From DYCT01 sp051875715 (GTDB lineage Bacteria; Bacteroidota; Bacteroidia; Bacteroidales; Bacteroidaceae), in the NCBI GenBank assembly GCA_051875715.1, contig JBJEHD010000077.1, forward strand, positions 1 to 64,000: a DNA stretch of 64,000 nt. The letters are read 5' to 3'. The position numbers and the translations under genes were made by a program. This document shows, in pieces, positions 28,771 through 36,742 of this stretch. Below the pieces are notes generated by a model. That model ran no database searches and was not told where the DNA came from. It worked only from the letters and a program-made list of their open reading frames with translations. Position 1 is the stretch's first letter; each line of letters opens with the position of its first letter.

Positions 28771-29041
28771 CCCCGCCTGCCAGGCGGGGCTTGCCTCCCC
28801 AAACCCCTCCGTGGAGGGGCTTAAATGAGGCCGATGGCCTCATAGTCTAAGGTAAGGCCAACCGAGCCTGTGCCCCTTCGGGGTTGGTCTTGGTTTCTTA
28901 CGGGAGGGAACGGCCTCCCGGTTGTTTGTCCGCATCTGGCGATGCGGGGTGTCCTCGAGGTTTCTGAAACCTTAGGTGCAAAAACGAAGCAGCCCCGACG
29001 GCTCATGGCGCAACAACGCTCATGCCCCGTCGAGGCTGCTT
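28771..29041. other. Hairpin-dense intergenic segment
   Basis: Eight consecutive inverted repeats: CCCCGCCT/AGGCGGGG (28771-28789), CCCCTCC/GGAGGGG (28804-28819), ATGAGGCC/GGCCTCAT (28825-28843), CCCC/GGGG inside CCAA/TTGG (28858-28887), CGGGAGG/CCTCCCG (28901-28920), CCGCATC/GATGCGG (28930-28947), AGGTTT/AAACCT (28958-28972) and the 15-bp stem at 28987-29041. No protein gene is supported. Confidence 0.75.
28987..29041 (-). terminator. Terminator of the serS-nfn-FKBP operon
   Basis: AAGCAGCCCCGACGG (28987-29001) pairs with CCGTCGAGGCTGCTT (29027-29041) with one mismatch. Read on the minus strand the stem is followed by CGTTTTTGC, so it suits transcription coming from the FKBP gene. Confidence 0.65.
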
Positions 29042-29055
29042 GTAGAGGCCGGTTC

Positions 29056-29140
29056 AAACGCGTGTACACGTGAAGGCAAACGCGTGTACACGCGAAGTCA
29101 CATGCGTGTACACGCGAAGGCCGATGCGTGTACAGACGTA
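29056..29140. repeat. 22-bp array with GTGTACAC cores, four units
   Basis: GTGTACAC occurs at 29062, 29084 and 29106 and as GTGTACAG at 29128, exactly 22 bases apart. Flanks are similar (GCGTGTACACGCGAAGGC in the third unit). It starts 3 bp beyond the FKBP stop codon, between that stop and the likely terminator, so it would be transcribed into the 3' end of the operon message. The same core recurs at 41232. Confidence 0.9.
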
Positions 29141-29142
29141 TT

Positions 29143-29718
29143 TTATTCGCAGTCGCCGCATCCGCCGCCGCAACTGCCACCGCAGTCGCCGCCGCAGCTG
29201 CCGCATCCACCGCCGCATCCGCCGCTCATGGCCTTCACCATGTCTTCAATCTCTTTGTTCGTGGCCGGACGTACGTCCACCACTGTGCCGGAGAAGTGGA
29301 GGTCCTTGCCGGCGTAGGGATGGTTGAGGTCGATGGTCACCGTGTCCGGCGTCAGTTTGCTGATGAGGCCGTTGTGGCGGTGTCCCTCGCTGTCGAACAA
29401 GGGGATGACGGCGCCTTCGTAGACGTAGCGTTCGTCGTTGGCGTCGTCGCCGAAGAACTCTTTGCGGTTCAGTTCGTGTACACCCTCGGGGAAATAGTCG
29501 CCGTAGGCGTCGTCGCAGGGGATGACGAACTCGAAGCGGTCGCCCTTGTTGCGCGACACCAGTTCCTGCTCGAAGCGGGGCAAGGTGAATTCCAGTCCCG
29601 AGATGAAGGCGAAAGGATGTTCTTCGGTGGTTTCTTCTCGTAAAATCAGTTCACCGTTTTCTGCTTTCGTGTGCAGTTGGTAAGCCACGGTGATGTACAG
29701 GTTAGTGCTGTTTTCCAT
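29143..29718 (-). CDS. FKBP-type peptidyl-prolyl isomerase, SlyD-like
   Basis: A 191-residue protein: an FKBP fold with the SlyD-style inserted chaperone flap (YITVAYQLHTK, ISGLEFTLPRFEQELVSRNKGD, then GLISKLTPDTVTIDLNHPYAGKDL). The last 30 residues are almost only Gly, Cys, Ser and Asp (GGCGGGCGSCGGDCGG type), with nine Cys, a metal-binding tail of the kind seen at the His/Cys-rich end of SlyD. Likely a cytosolic prolyl isomerase and chaperone with a metal-handling tail. It lies 15 bp downstream of the oxidoreductase gene. Confidence 0.9.
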   Translation of the reverse strand: MENSTNLYITVAYQLHTKAENGELILREETTEEHPFAFISGLEFTLPRFEQELVSRNKGDRFEFVIPCDDAYGDYFPEGVHELNRKEFFGDDANDERYVYEGAVIPLFDSEGHRHNGLISKLTPDTVTIDLNHPYAGKDLHFSGTVVDVRPATNKEIEDMVKAMSGGCGGGCGSCGGDCGGSCGGGCGDCE

Positions 29719-29733
29719 TTCTTAAAGTGGTTT

Positions 29734-32052
29734 TTATGAATTCTTTGTTTGATTTTCTTGCAGTTTGCGGTGCATCTCGGCCGCTGCGCGTCGTCCGTCG
29801 CCCATGGCCAGGATGACGGTGGCCCCTCCGCGCACGATGTCGCCTCCGGCAAAGAGCATCGGGATGGACGACTCCATGCGTTCGTCGACGGCGATGGTGC
29901 CTTTCCGGCCCAGTTCCAGGCCGGGGATGGAGTGGGGGACAATCGGGTTGGGCGACACGCCTACGCTGACGATGGCCATATCGATGTCGAGCGTCTCGGT
30001 GGCTCCGGGGATGGGCACGGGGCTGCGTCGGCCCGAAGCGTCAGGCTCGCCCAGTTCCATCTTCTGCAACACCACCTGCTTGACGCGGCCCTGTTCGTCG
30101 GCCCGGTACTCGATGGGGTTGTGCAGCGTGAGGAACTCCACGCCCTCCTCCTTGGCATGTTTCACCTCCTCGAGTCGGGCCGGCATTTCTTCTTCCGAAC
30201 GGCGGTAGATGATCATGGCCCGTTCGGCGCCGAGGCGGCGTGCCGTGCGGACGGAGTCCATGGCCGTGTTTCCGCCACCGATGACGGCCACGCGTTTGCC
30301 CAGGGTGACGGGCGTGTCGGAGTCTTCGCTGGCCGCATCCATCAGGTTGACGCGGGTGAGGTATTCGTTGGACGAGAGGATGTTGATGGAGTTCTCGCCC
30401 GGGATGCCCATGAAGTTGGGCAGTCCGGCTCCCGAGGCCACGAAGATGCCTTGGTAGCCCTCTTCGCGCAGTTGGTCCACGCTGATGGTCTTGCCCACGA
30501 TGCAGTCTTTTTGGAAGTCGACGCCCATGCGGGCCAGGTTCTCAATCTCCACGTCGACGATGCGGTTGGGGAGGCGGAACTCGGGGATGCCGTACTTCAG
30601 CACGCCGCCGATTTCGTGCAACGCTTCGAACACCGTCACCTCGTAGCCCCGCTTGGCCATGTCGCCGGCAAAGGAGAGTCCGGCCGGTCCGGAACCGATG
30701 ACGGCCACGTGGATGCCGTTCTTCGGAGCCGTCTCGGGCAGCGAGATCTGTCCGCTTTCGCGTTCGTAGTCGGCTGCGAAGCGTTCGAGGTAGCCGATGG
30801 CCACGGCGGGCTTGCCCATCTTCAGGTGGATGCACTTCGACTCGCATTGCTTCTCTTGCGGGCAGACACGTCCGCACACGGCCGGCAGGGCGCTGGTTTG
30901 CTTCAGCACCTGGGCGGCACGCAGGAATTCGCCGCGCTCGATGTTCTTCACGAAGGCCGGGATGTTGATGCCCACGGGGCAGCCGGTCATGCAGCCCGGA
31001 TTGGCGCAGTCGAGGCATCGCTGGGCCTCGGTGAGGGCCTGCTCCTCGTTCAGGCCGAGGTTGACCTCCTCCTTGCGGCTGTGCGAACGGTACTCGGGGT
31101 CGAGTTCGTTCATCTTCACACGGGGAATGTCGGCCCGTTCCTTGGCCTTCAGACGCTTGCGCAGTTCTTCGCGCCAGGGGGCGTTGCGGTCGTCCTCATC
31201 GGCCGGCTGCGCCTTTTCGGCTTCGCAGGCCTGGGGATGGTCCAGTTTGTGCATCTCTTCGCGTTCGATGTTCTTGAAGGCGCCCATGCGCTTCAGCATC
31301 TCGTCGAAGTCCACCTGATGGGCGTCGAACTCCGGCCCGTCCACGCAGACGAACTTGGTCTTTCCGCCCACGGTGATGCGGCAGGCACCGCACATGCCCG
31401 TGCCGTCCACCATGATGGTGTTGAGCGACACGTCGGTGGAGATGCCGTATTTCTTGGTCAGCAACGACACGAACTTCATCATGATGGCCGGACCGATGCA
31501 GAAGCATTTGTCCACCTTCTCGCGCTGGATGACCGCTTCCACGCCTTCCGTCACGAGGCCCTTTCGGCCGTACGAACCATCGTCGGTCATGATGATGACC
31601 TCGTCCGAACTTTCGCGCATCTCCTTCTCGAGGATGATGAGTTCCTTGGTCCGTCCGGCCAGGACGGTGATGACGCGGTTCCCGGCCGCCTTGAGGGCCT
31701 GCACGATGGGAAGCATCGGGGCTACGCCCACGCCTCCTCCGGCGCACACCACGGTGCCGAACCGTTCGATGTGGGTGGCTTGGCCCAGCGGGCCGACCAC
31801 GTCGGTGATGTAGTCGCCCACCTCCAGTTGGCACAGTTTGGTGGACGAAAGGCCCACTTCCTGCACCACCAAGGTGATGGTGCCCTTCGTCGTGTCGGCC
31901 TTGGCGATGGTCAGCGGCATGCGTTCGCCCTTTTCGCCCACGCGGACGATGACGAAGTGTCCGGCCTTGCGGGCCTTGGCGATGAGAGGCGCTTCTATTT
32001 CCAGTTTGAACACCTTCTCGGAGAAGTGTTCCTTCGCTACGATTCTGTTCAT
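29734..32052 (-). CDS. Fused NfnAB/GltD-like ferredoxin-NAD(P) oxidoreductase
   Basis: A 772-residue fusion. The first about 280 residues form the FAD/NAD(P) reductase module with a 2Fe-2S site (MCGACRITVGGKTKFVCVDG), as in NfnA, sulfide dehydrogenase beta and DHOD electron-transfer subunits. The rest is the glutamate-synthase small-subunit-like module with 4Fe-4S cysteines (CLDCANPGCMTGCPVG and CGRVCPQEKQCESKC) and two dinucleotide folds (VIGSGPAGLSFAGD, VIGGGNTAMDSVRTA). Such fusions are common in Bacteroidales and are usually annotated as DHOD-B/glutamate synthase; an electron-bifurcating NADH-dependent ferredoxin:NADP oxidoreductase role is the likely one. Probably cotranscribed with serS. 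Confidence 0.92.
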   Translation of the reverse strand: MNRIVAKEHFSEKVFKLEIEAPLIAKARKAGHFVIVRVGEKGERMPLTIAKADTTKGTITLVVQEVGLSSTKLCQLEVGDYITDVVGPLGQATHIERFGTVVCAGGGVGVAPMLPIVQALKAAGNRVITVLAGRTKELIILEKEMRESSDEVIIMTDDGSYGRKGLVTEGVEAVIQREKVDKCFCIGPAIMMKFVSLLTKKYGISTDVSLNTIMVDGTGMCGACRITVGGKTKFVCVDGPEFDAHQVDFDEMLKRMGAFKNIEREEMHKLDHPQACEAEKAQPADEDDRNAPWREELRKRLKAKERADIPRVKMNELDPEYRSHSRKEEVNLGLNEEQALTEAQRCLDCANPGCMTGCPVGINIPAFVKNIERGEFLRAAQVLKQTSALPAVCGRVCPQEKQCESKCIHLKMGKPAVAIGYLERFAADYERESGQISLPETAPKNGIHVAVIGSGPAGLSFAGDMAKRGYEVTVFEALHEIGGVLKYGIPEFRLPNRIVDVEIENLARMGVDFQKDCIVGKTISVDQLREEGYQGIFVASGAGLPNFMGIPGENSINILSSNEYLTRVNLMDAASEDSDTPVTLGKRVAVIGGGNTAMDSVRTARRLGAERAMIIYRRSEEEMPARLEEVKHAKEEGVEFLTLHNPIEYRADEQGRVKQVVLQKMELGEPDASGRRSPVPIPGATETLDIDMAIVSVGVSPNPIVPHSIPGLELGRKGTIAVDERMESSIPMLFAGGDIVRGGATVILAMGDGRRAAAEMHRKLQENQTKNS

Positions 32053-32091
32053 GTCAGGTTGTCGATAAGGGTTGATAAATAGGCCGTAGGC

Positions 32092-33366
32092 TTAGTCGAT
32101 GAGGTCGAATCCGCAATAGGGTACCAAGGCCTTGGGGATGCGGATGCCTTCGGGCGTCTGGTTGTTCTCCAAGAGGGCGGCTACGATGCGCGGCAGGGCC
32201 AGAGCGGAACCGTTGAGCGTATGGCACAACTCGATTTTCTTGTCGGCGTTGCGGTAGCGGCATTTCAAGCGGTTGGCCTGATAGGTGTCGAAGTTGGACA
32301 CCGAGCTGACCTCGAGCCAGCGTTTCTGTGCTTCGGAGTAGACTTCGAAGTCGAAGCAGAGGGCGGCCGTGAAACTCATGTCGCCGCCGCAGAGGCGCAG
32401 GATGCGATAGGGCAGTTCCAGTTTCTGGAGCAGGCCCTCGACGTGGTCGAGCATCTCCTGGTGCGACTGCTTGGAGTGTTCCGGCTTGTCGATGCGCACC
32501 AGCTCGACTTTCGAGAACTCGTGCAGGCGGTTGAGTCCGCGCACGTCCTTGCCATACGAACCTGCTTCGCGGCGGAAGCATTGCGTGTAGGCGCAGTTCA
32601 TGATGGGGAGTTGTTTCTCGTCGAGGATGACGTCGCGGTAGATGTTCGTCACGGGCACCTCGGCCGTGGGGATGAGGTAGAGGTCGTCCACCTCGCAGTG
32701 GTACATCTGGCCTTCCTTGTCGGGCAACTGTCCGGTGCCGTAGCCCGAAGCGGCGTTGACCACCGTCGGCGGCATGATCTCGGTGTAGCCGGCCTTGCGG
32801 GCCTCGTCGAGGAAGAAGTTGATGAGGGCGCGTTGCAGTTGCGCGCCTTTGCCTTTATAAACGGGGAATCCCGCGCCGGTGATTTTCACGCCCAGGTCGA
32901 AGTCGATGAGGTCGTATTTCTTGGCCAGTTCCCAGTGGGGTAGGGCGTTCTCGGGCAACGGCTTTTCCATGCCGCCCATCTTCTCCACCACGTTGTCTTC
33001 GGCACCTGTACCTTCGGGCACGCTGTCGTAGGGGATGTTGGGGATGGTGTAGAGCAGTTCCTGCAGGTCGGCGGCCGCCTGGTCCATCTGGGCCTGCAGC
33101 GCCTTGTTGCTCTCTTTCATTTCGCTCACTTTGGCGCGAGCGGCCTCGGCCTCTTCTTTCTTGCCTTCCTTCATCAGTTGTCCGATGGACTTGGAGGTGG
33201 CGTTCACTTCGGCCAGATTCTTATCCAGTTGGTTTTGGGCGTTTCTTCTTTTCTTGTCCAGCTCCAGCGCCCTTTCAATGGCTTCGTGAGCATTTTTGAA
33301 GTGCTTCTTTTCTAAACCGCGGATGACTTCGTCCGTGTGGTCTGCGATAAACTTGATAGTAAGCAT
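32092..33366 (-). CDS. serS: Seryl-tRNA synthetase
   Basis: A 424-residue class II synthetase. The N-terminal long antiparallel coiled-coil arm (about 25-110, Lys/Glu-rich) binds tRNA-Ser. The catalytic core shows motif 2 (CFRREAGSYGKDVRGLNRLHEF) and motif 3 (LNGSALALPRIVAALLENNQ). It charges tRNA-Ser with serine. It is the first gene of the leftward serS-nfn-FKBP run. A TAGATTTG (-7-like) lies on the minus strand at 33404-33411, without a good -33 box. Confidence 0.97.
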   Translation of the reverse strand: MLTIKFIADHTDEVIRGLEKKHFKNAHEAIERALELDKKRRNAQNQLDKNLAEVNATSKSIGQLMKEGKKEEAEAARAKVSEMKESNKALQAQMDQAAADLQELLYTIPNIPYDSVPEGTGAEDNVVEKMGGMEKPLPENALPHWELAKKYDLIDFDLGVKITGAGFPVYKGKGAQLQRALINFFLDEARKAGYTEIMPPTVVNAASGYGTGQLPDKEGQMYHCEVDDLYLIPTAEVPVTNIYRDVILDEKQLPIMNCAYTQCFRREAGSYGKDVRGLNRLHEFSKVELVRIDKPEHSKQSHQEMLDHVEGLLQKLELPYRILRLCGGDMSFTAALCFDFEVYSEAQKRWLEVSSVSNFDTYQANRLKCRYRNADKKIELCHTLNGSALALPRIVAALLENNQTPEGIRIPKALVPYCGFDLID

Positions 33367-33461
33367 GGTTCACCAAATATTTATAAGTTCTTGTTTTGGA
33401 GTGCAAATCTATATAAAATCCTTGACTTTTCGCCTCCCTCGGACAAGAACGTTCGTTTTTA

Positions 33462-33512
33462 GGCTAAAAACAAAGCCACCGGGAACCCTTTTCCGCTGGG
33501 CTTTCCCGGTGG
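33462..33512 (-). terminator. Terminator between eda and serS
   Basis: AGCCACCGGGAA pairs perfectly with TTCCCGGTGGCT (33512 back to 33473). On the minus strand the stem is followed by TTTGTTTTT, a good U-run, so it ends the kdgK-eda message ahead of serS. Confidence 0.85.
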
Positions 33513-33594
33513 CTCATCACCTTTAAAACACCTTTAAACAAAATGATAGAGACGTCTTCGTCCGGTTGCAAAGGCTTCCGGGAGGAAGACGTAG

Positions 33595-33617
33595 GCGGCC
33601 TGCACGAGGCAGGCCGC
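33595..33617. other. Hairpin just after the eda stop
   Basis: GCGGCCTGC (33595-33603) pairs perfectly with GCAGGCCGC (33609-33617) over a five-base loop, 20 bp beyond the eda stop. It may protect the 3' end or aid termination with the stem at 33473-33512. Confidence 0.55.
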
Positions 33618-33637
33618 TTTGGGTTTGGGGAGGCGGC

Positions 33638-34306
33638 TTACTTGCGTGCTTCGGCTACGTAGGCCAGCGCTTCCTTGCATTTCTCAGTGACGTATGCCCA
33701 GTCTTCGGCAGCCACTTTGTCTTTCGGGAACAGTTTGGAGCCCATGCCCACGCAGAACACACCGGCTTTGATCCACGAAGCGATGTTCTCTTGCGTCGGT
33801 TCCACACCACCTGTCACCATCAGTTTCGACCACGGCATCGGAGCCAGCAGGCCCTTCACCAACTTCGGTCCGAGCACGTCGCCCGGGAAGATTTTGCAGA
33901 GGTCGCAACCCATTTCCTGTGCGAAGCCTACTTCAGACACGCTGCCGCATCCCGGCGTGTAGGCCACCAGACGGCGGTTGCACACCTTGGCGATTTCGGG
34001 GTTGAAGAGCGGACCTACCACGAAGTTGGCACCCAGTTGGATGTAGAGCGAAGCCGTAGCGGGGTCGACGATGGAACCCACGCCCATGGCCATTTCGGGG
34101 CATTCCTTGGCTGCATACTTCACTACTTCGGCAAACACTTCGTGAGCGAAGTCGCCGCGGTTGGTGAATTCGAAGGCGCGAACACCGCCTTCATAGCAGG
34201 CTTTTACTACTTTCTTTGCTACTTCTGCGTCTTTGTGGTAGAACACAGGCACCATGCCGGTCGAACCGATTTTGTTCAGGACGGCTATTTTATCAAACTT
34301 TGCCAT
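33638..34306 (-). CDS. eda: KHG/KDPG aldolase
   Basis: A 222-residue class I aldolase of the Eda family. The Schiff-base lysine lies in CKIFPGD (near 140), the conserved acidic residue in FEFTNRG (near 45) and the phosphate-binding loop in [15 protein letters not shown]. It splits 2-keto-3-deoxy-6-phosphogluconate into pyruvate and glyceraldehyde-3-phosphate. It is 45 bp downstream of the KDG kinase gene and shares its promoter, giving the two last steps of hexuronate breakdown. Confidence 0.95.
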   Translation of the reverse strand: MAKFDKIAVLNKIGSTGMVPVFYHKDAEVAKKVVKACYEGGVRAFEFTNRGDFAHEVFAEVVKYAAKECPEMAMGVGSIVDPATASLYIQLGANFVVGPLFNPEIAKVCNRRLVAYTPGCGSVSEVGFAQEMGCDLCKIFPGDVLGPKLVKGLLAPMPWSKLMVTGGVEPTQENIASWIKAGVFCVGMGSKLFPKDKVAAEDWAYVTEKCKEALAYVAEARK

Positions 34307-34351
34307 TGTCTGTCTTTTAATTCAATAAGGATGTTAAACAGGATGTTTGCA

Positions 34352-35377
34352 TTAGCGCTGTACGCGACCGGATGCGTCGCCACCGGCCAATGCTTCTACT
34401 TCTTCTACCGAAACGAGGTTGAAGTCGCCGTTGATGGTGTGCTTCAGAGCCGATGCGGCTACGGCGAATTCGAGGGCTTCGCCCTGGTTGGGCTTCGTCA
34501 TGAGGCCGTGGATGATACCGCCGGAGAAGGAGTCGCCACCACCGACGCGGTCGATGATCGGGTTGATGTCGTAGCGCTTCGATTCGTAGAATTCCGTACC
34601 GTTGTAGATCATGGCCTTCCATCCGTTGTGCGTAGCCGAGAAGGATTCGCGCAGCGTGGAGATGACATACTTGAAGCCGAATTCCTTGGCCATGGCCTGG
34701 AAAATGCCTTTGTAGCCGGCAGCGTCGGTCTTGCCGCCTTCTACGTCAGCGTCGGGCTTGAAGCCGAGGCAGAGTTCAGCGTCTTCTTCGTTGCCGATGC
34801 AGACGTCAACATACTGCATCAAGGGGCGCATGATGGATTGTGCTTTTTCCTTCGTCCACAGTTTCTTGCGGAAGTTCAGGTCGACCGAAACCGTTACGCC
34901 GTGACGCTTGGCGGCTTCGCAAGCCAGACGGGTCAGTTCGGCAGCCTTGTCGGAGATGGCCGGCGTGATGCCCGACCAGTGGAACCAGTCGGCTCCTTCC
35001 ATGATGGCATCGAAATCGAAATCGGAAGCATCAGCTTCGGCAATGGCAGAGTGGGCGCGGTCGTAGATGACCTTGCTCGGACGCATGGAAGCACCGGTTT
35101 CCAGATAGTAGATACCTACGCGGTCGCCGCCACGGGCGATGAAATCCGTTTTCACGCCGAATTTTCTCAATGCGTTGACAGCAGACTGGCCGATTTCATG
35201 TTTCGGAAGTTTCGTCACAAAGTATGCCTCGTGACCGTAGTTGGCACAGCTGACAGCCACGTTGGCCTCGCCACCGCCGTATACCACGTCGAAGGAGTCG
35301 GATTGAACGAAACGCGTATTGCCCGGAGTAGACAGACGCAACATGATTTCACCTAAGGTAACAACTTTCTTTCCCAT
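34352..35377 (-). CDS. kdgK: 2-keto-3-deoxygluconate kinase (PfkB family)
   Basis: A 341-residue PfkB-type sugar kinase with GEIMLRLSTPGNTRF at the N-terminus, the first signature near GGGEANVAVSCANYG and the catalytic DRVGGGDSFSGGIIHGL near 277. Position upstream of eda and opposite a LacI regulator plus uxaA makes KDG the likely substrate. Start is the ATG 275 bp from the divergent LacI gene, with the -7 box overlapped by an operator-like palindrome. Confidence 0.92.
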   Translation of the reverse strand: MGKKVVTLGEIMLRLSTPGNTRFVQSDSFDVVYGGGEANVAVSCANYGHEAYFVTKLPKHEIGQSAVNALRKFGVKTDFIARGGDRVGIYYLETGASMRPSKVIYDRAHSAIAEADASDFDFDAIMEGADWFHWSGITPAISDKAAELTRLACEAAKRHGVTVSVDLNFRKKLWTKEKAQSIMRPLMQYVDVCIGNEEDAELCLGFKPDADVEGGKTDAAGYKGIFQAMAKEFGFKYVISTLRESFSATHNGWKAMIYNGTEFYESKRYDINPIIDRVGGGDSFSGGIIHGLMTKPNQGEALEFAVAASALKHTINGDFNLVSVEEVEALAGGDASGRVQR

Positions 35378-35515
35378 AATAGTGCGTTTTTTAATAAATA
35401 AGTTATGTATATCAATGTATTATATCTCTTTCAATTTATTATCGCCTGCTTGCAGGCATACACAAACCTTTGATACAAAGGAAATACATACATAGCATTA
35501 GACTTTGAAACCTTG

Positions 35516-35535
35516 TTTCGTGTACGCGCACAAAG
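35516..35535. promoter_or_regulatory. Operator-like imperfect palindrome 1
   Basis: TTTCGTGTACGCGCACAAAG is an imperfect palindrome (four of six core positions pair, centre 35525/35526) related to the perfect one at 35599. It overlaps the -7 box and start region of the kdgK promoter, a repressing position. Confidence 0.6.
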
Positions 35536-35560
35536 ATACAACAATTTTCGTAATTACAAA
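35531..35560 (-). promoter_or_regulatory. Promoter of kdgK-eda
   Basis: On the minus strand TATCTTTG (35538-35531) matches the -7 consensus exactly, and TTTG (35560-35557) lies 18 bases upstream, one base short of the usual spacer. Confidence 0.6.
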
Positions 35561-35576
35561 AATTGTTATATATTTG
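35545..35576 (+). promoter_or_regulatory. Promoter of the LacI regulator-uxaA operon
   Basis: TATATTTG (35569-35576) matches the -7 consensus exactly; TTTT at 35545-35548 stands 20 bases upstream in place of TTTG. It overlaps the divergent kdgK promoter, so the two are likely co-regulated. Confidence 0.55.
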
Positions 35577-35598
35577 TATCGGAAAAATAAAATCTGTC

Positions 35599-35616
35599 AT
35601 TGTGTGCGCACACAAT
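35599..35616. promoter_or_regulatory. Perfect 18-bp palindromic operator
   Basis: ATTGTGTGCGCACACAAT is a perfect palindrome with a central CG-type step, typical of LacI-family sites. It lies downstream of the regulator's own -7 box and 37 bp before its start codon, fitting autorepression. Confidence 0.75.
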
Positions 35617-35653
35617 TACGCCTGCGGACGCCGATAGATAAAAAAGGTATAAA

Positions 35654-36724
35654 ATGAGCAAGTTGCCCGAACGGATCCGCATCAAGGATATAGCCCGGCT
35701 GGCCGATGTGTCGGTCGGGACGGTGGATAGGGTCATCCACGGAAGGGCGGGAGTTTCGGAAGCCAGCCGGAAAAGGGTGGAGGAGATTCTCGCTCAATTG
35801 GATTATCAGCCGAACAAGTATGCCAGCGCATTGGCGTCGAACAAGAAGTACACCATCGCTTGTCTGCTCCCTATGCACGAGGAGGGCGAATACTGGACGG
35901 CGGTAGAAAAAGGCATCCACGAGGCCGCCGCTGCTTTTTCCGATTTCCAAGTTTCCATCCGGTTGAGGTATTACGACCCATACGACTACCGCTCGTTCCT
36001 TTCCGAAGGCGACGAAGCCTTGAAGGATGCACCGGACGGTGTCATCTTTGCCCCGACGGCCGAGCATTGCACACGTCTGTTCACCGACCGGCTGAATGCC
36101 GCCGCTATACCTTATATATATATAGACTCCAACCTGCGCGAGGTTCCGGCGCTGGCTTTCTTCGGACAACATTCGCATCAAAGCGGCTACTTTGCCGCAC
36201 GGATGCTGATGATGATGGCGGGAAAACCCGACGAACTGGTCATCTTCCGGAAGATAAACGAAGGCATCGTCGGTTCGAACCAGCAGGAAAACCGGGAAAA
36301 AGGGTTCCGGCAGTACATGCAGGAGCATCACCCCGACTGCCGCATCCTGGAACTCGACCTCTACGTGAAGAAACCCGAAGAAGATTTCTCGCGCATCGAA
36401 ACCTTCCTGGCCGAACATCCTGCGGTCCGCTGCGGCATCACGTTCAATTCCAAAGTCTACATCGTGGGCGAATACCTGCAGTCGCGCGGCATCGGGGATT
36501 TCAACCTCTTGGGTTACGACCTGCTGGAGCGCAACGTGCAGAGTCTGAAAGCGGGCTACGTCACCTTCCTCATCGCCCAGCAGCCGGAACTGCAGGGCTA
36601 TCACAGCGTGGAGGCCTTCTGCAACCACCTCATCTTCAAAAAGGAGGTGGCGCCGGTCAACTACATGCCTATCGACTTGATAGCCAAGGAAACCATCGAC
36701 TATTATATGAAATTTCAACAATAA
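35654..36724 (+). CDS. LacI-family transcriptional regulator
   Basis: A 356-residue regulator. The N-terminal helix-turn-helix reads IRIKDIARLADVSVGTVDRV, then IHGRAGVSEASRKRV, and the hinge and periplasmic-binding-protein-like sensor domain follow (KKYTIACLLP to the C-terminus). The type with VGTVDRVIHGR is common in Bacteroidetes. The gene is transcribed with uxaA (18 bp gap) and faces kdgK, so the ligand is likely a hexuronate intermediate such as KDG or altronate. This is inferred from context. Confidence 0.92.
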   Translation: MSKLPERIRIKDIARLADVSVGTVDRVIHGRAGVSEASRKRVEEILAQLDYQPNKYASALASNKKYTIACLLPMHEEGEYWTAVEKGIHEAAAAFSDFQVSIRLRYYDPYDYRSFLSEGDEALKDAPDGVIFAPTAEHCTRLFTDRLNAAAIPYIYIDSNLREVPALAFFGQHSHQSGYFAARMLMMMAGKPDELVIFRKINEGIVGSNQQENREKGFRQYMQEHHPDCRILELDLYVKKPEEDFSRIETFLAEHPAVRCGITFNSKVYIVGEYLQSRGIGDFNLLGYDLLERNVQSLKAGYVTFLIAQQPELQGYHSVEAFCNHLIFKKEVAPVNYMPIDLIAKETIDYYMKFQQ

Positions 36725-36742
36725 ATCAATTCAAACGAAAAC

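Noticed and set aside
29056..29140. CRISPR array
   Set aside because: Units are only 22 bp with an 8-bp palindromic core and no spacers of steady unique sequence; no cas genes are near.
28976..29317. Plus-strand frames through the GTGTACAC array
   Set aside because: Their repeat peptide (RVYTR-like) comes from translating the array; they also overlap the FKBP gene on the other strand.
29749..32082. Plus-strand frame of 777 codons opposite the NfnAB-like gene
   Set aside because: Antisense shadow; the minus strand carries a clear oxidoreductase with iron-sulfur and nucleotide motifs.
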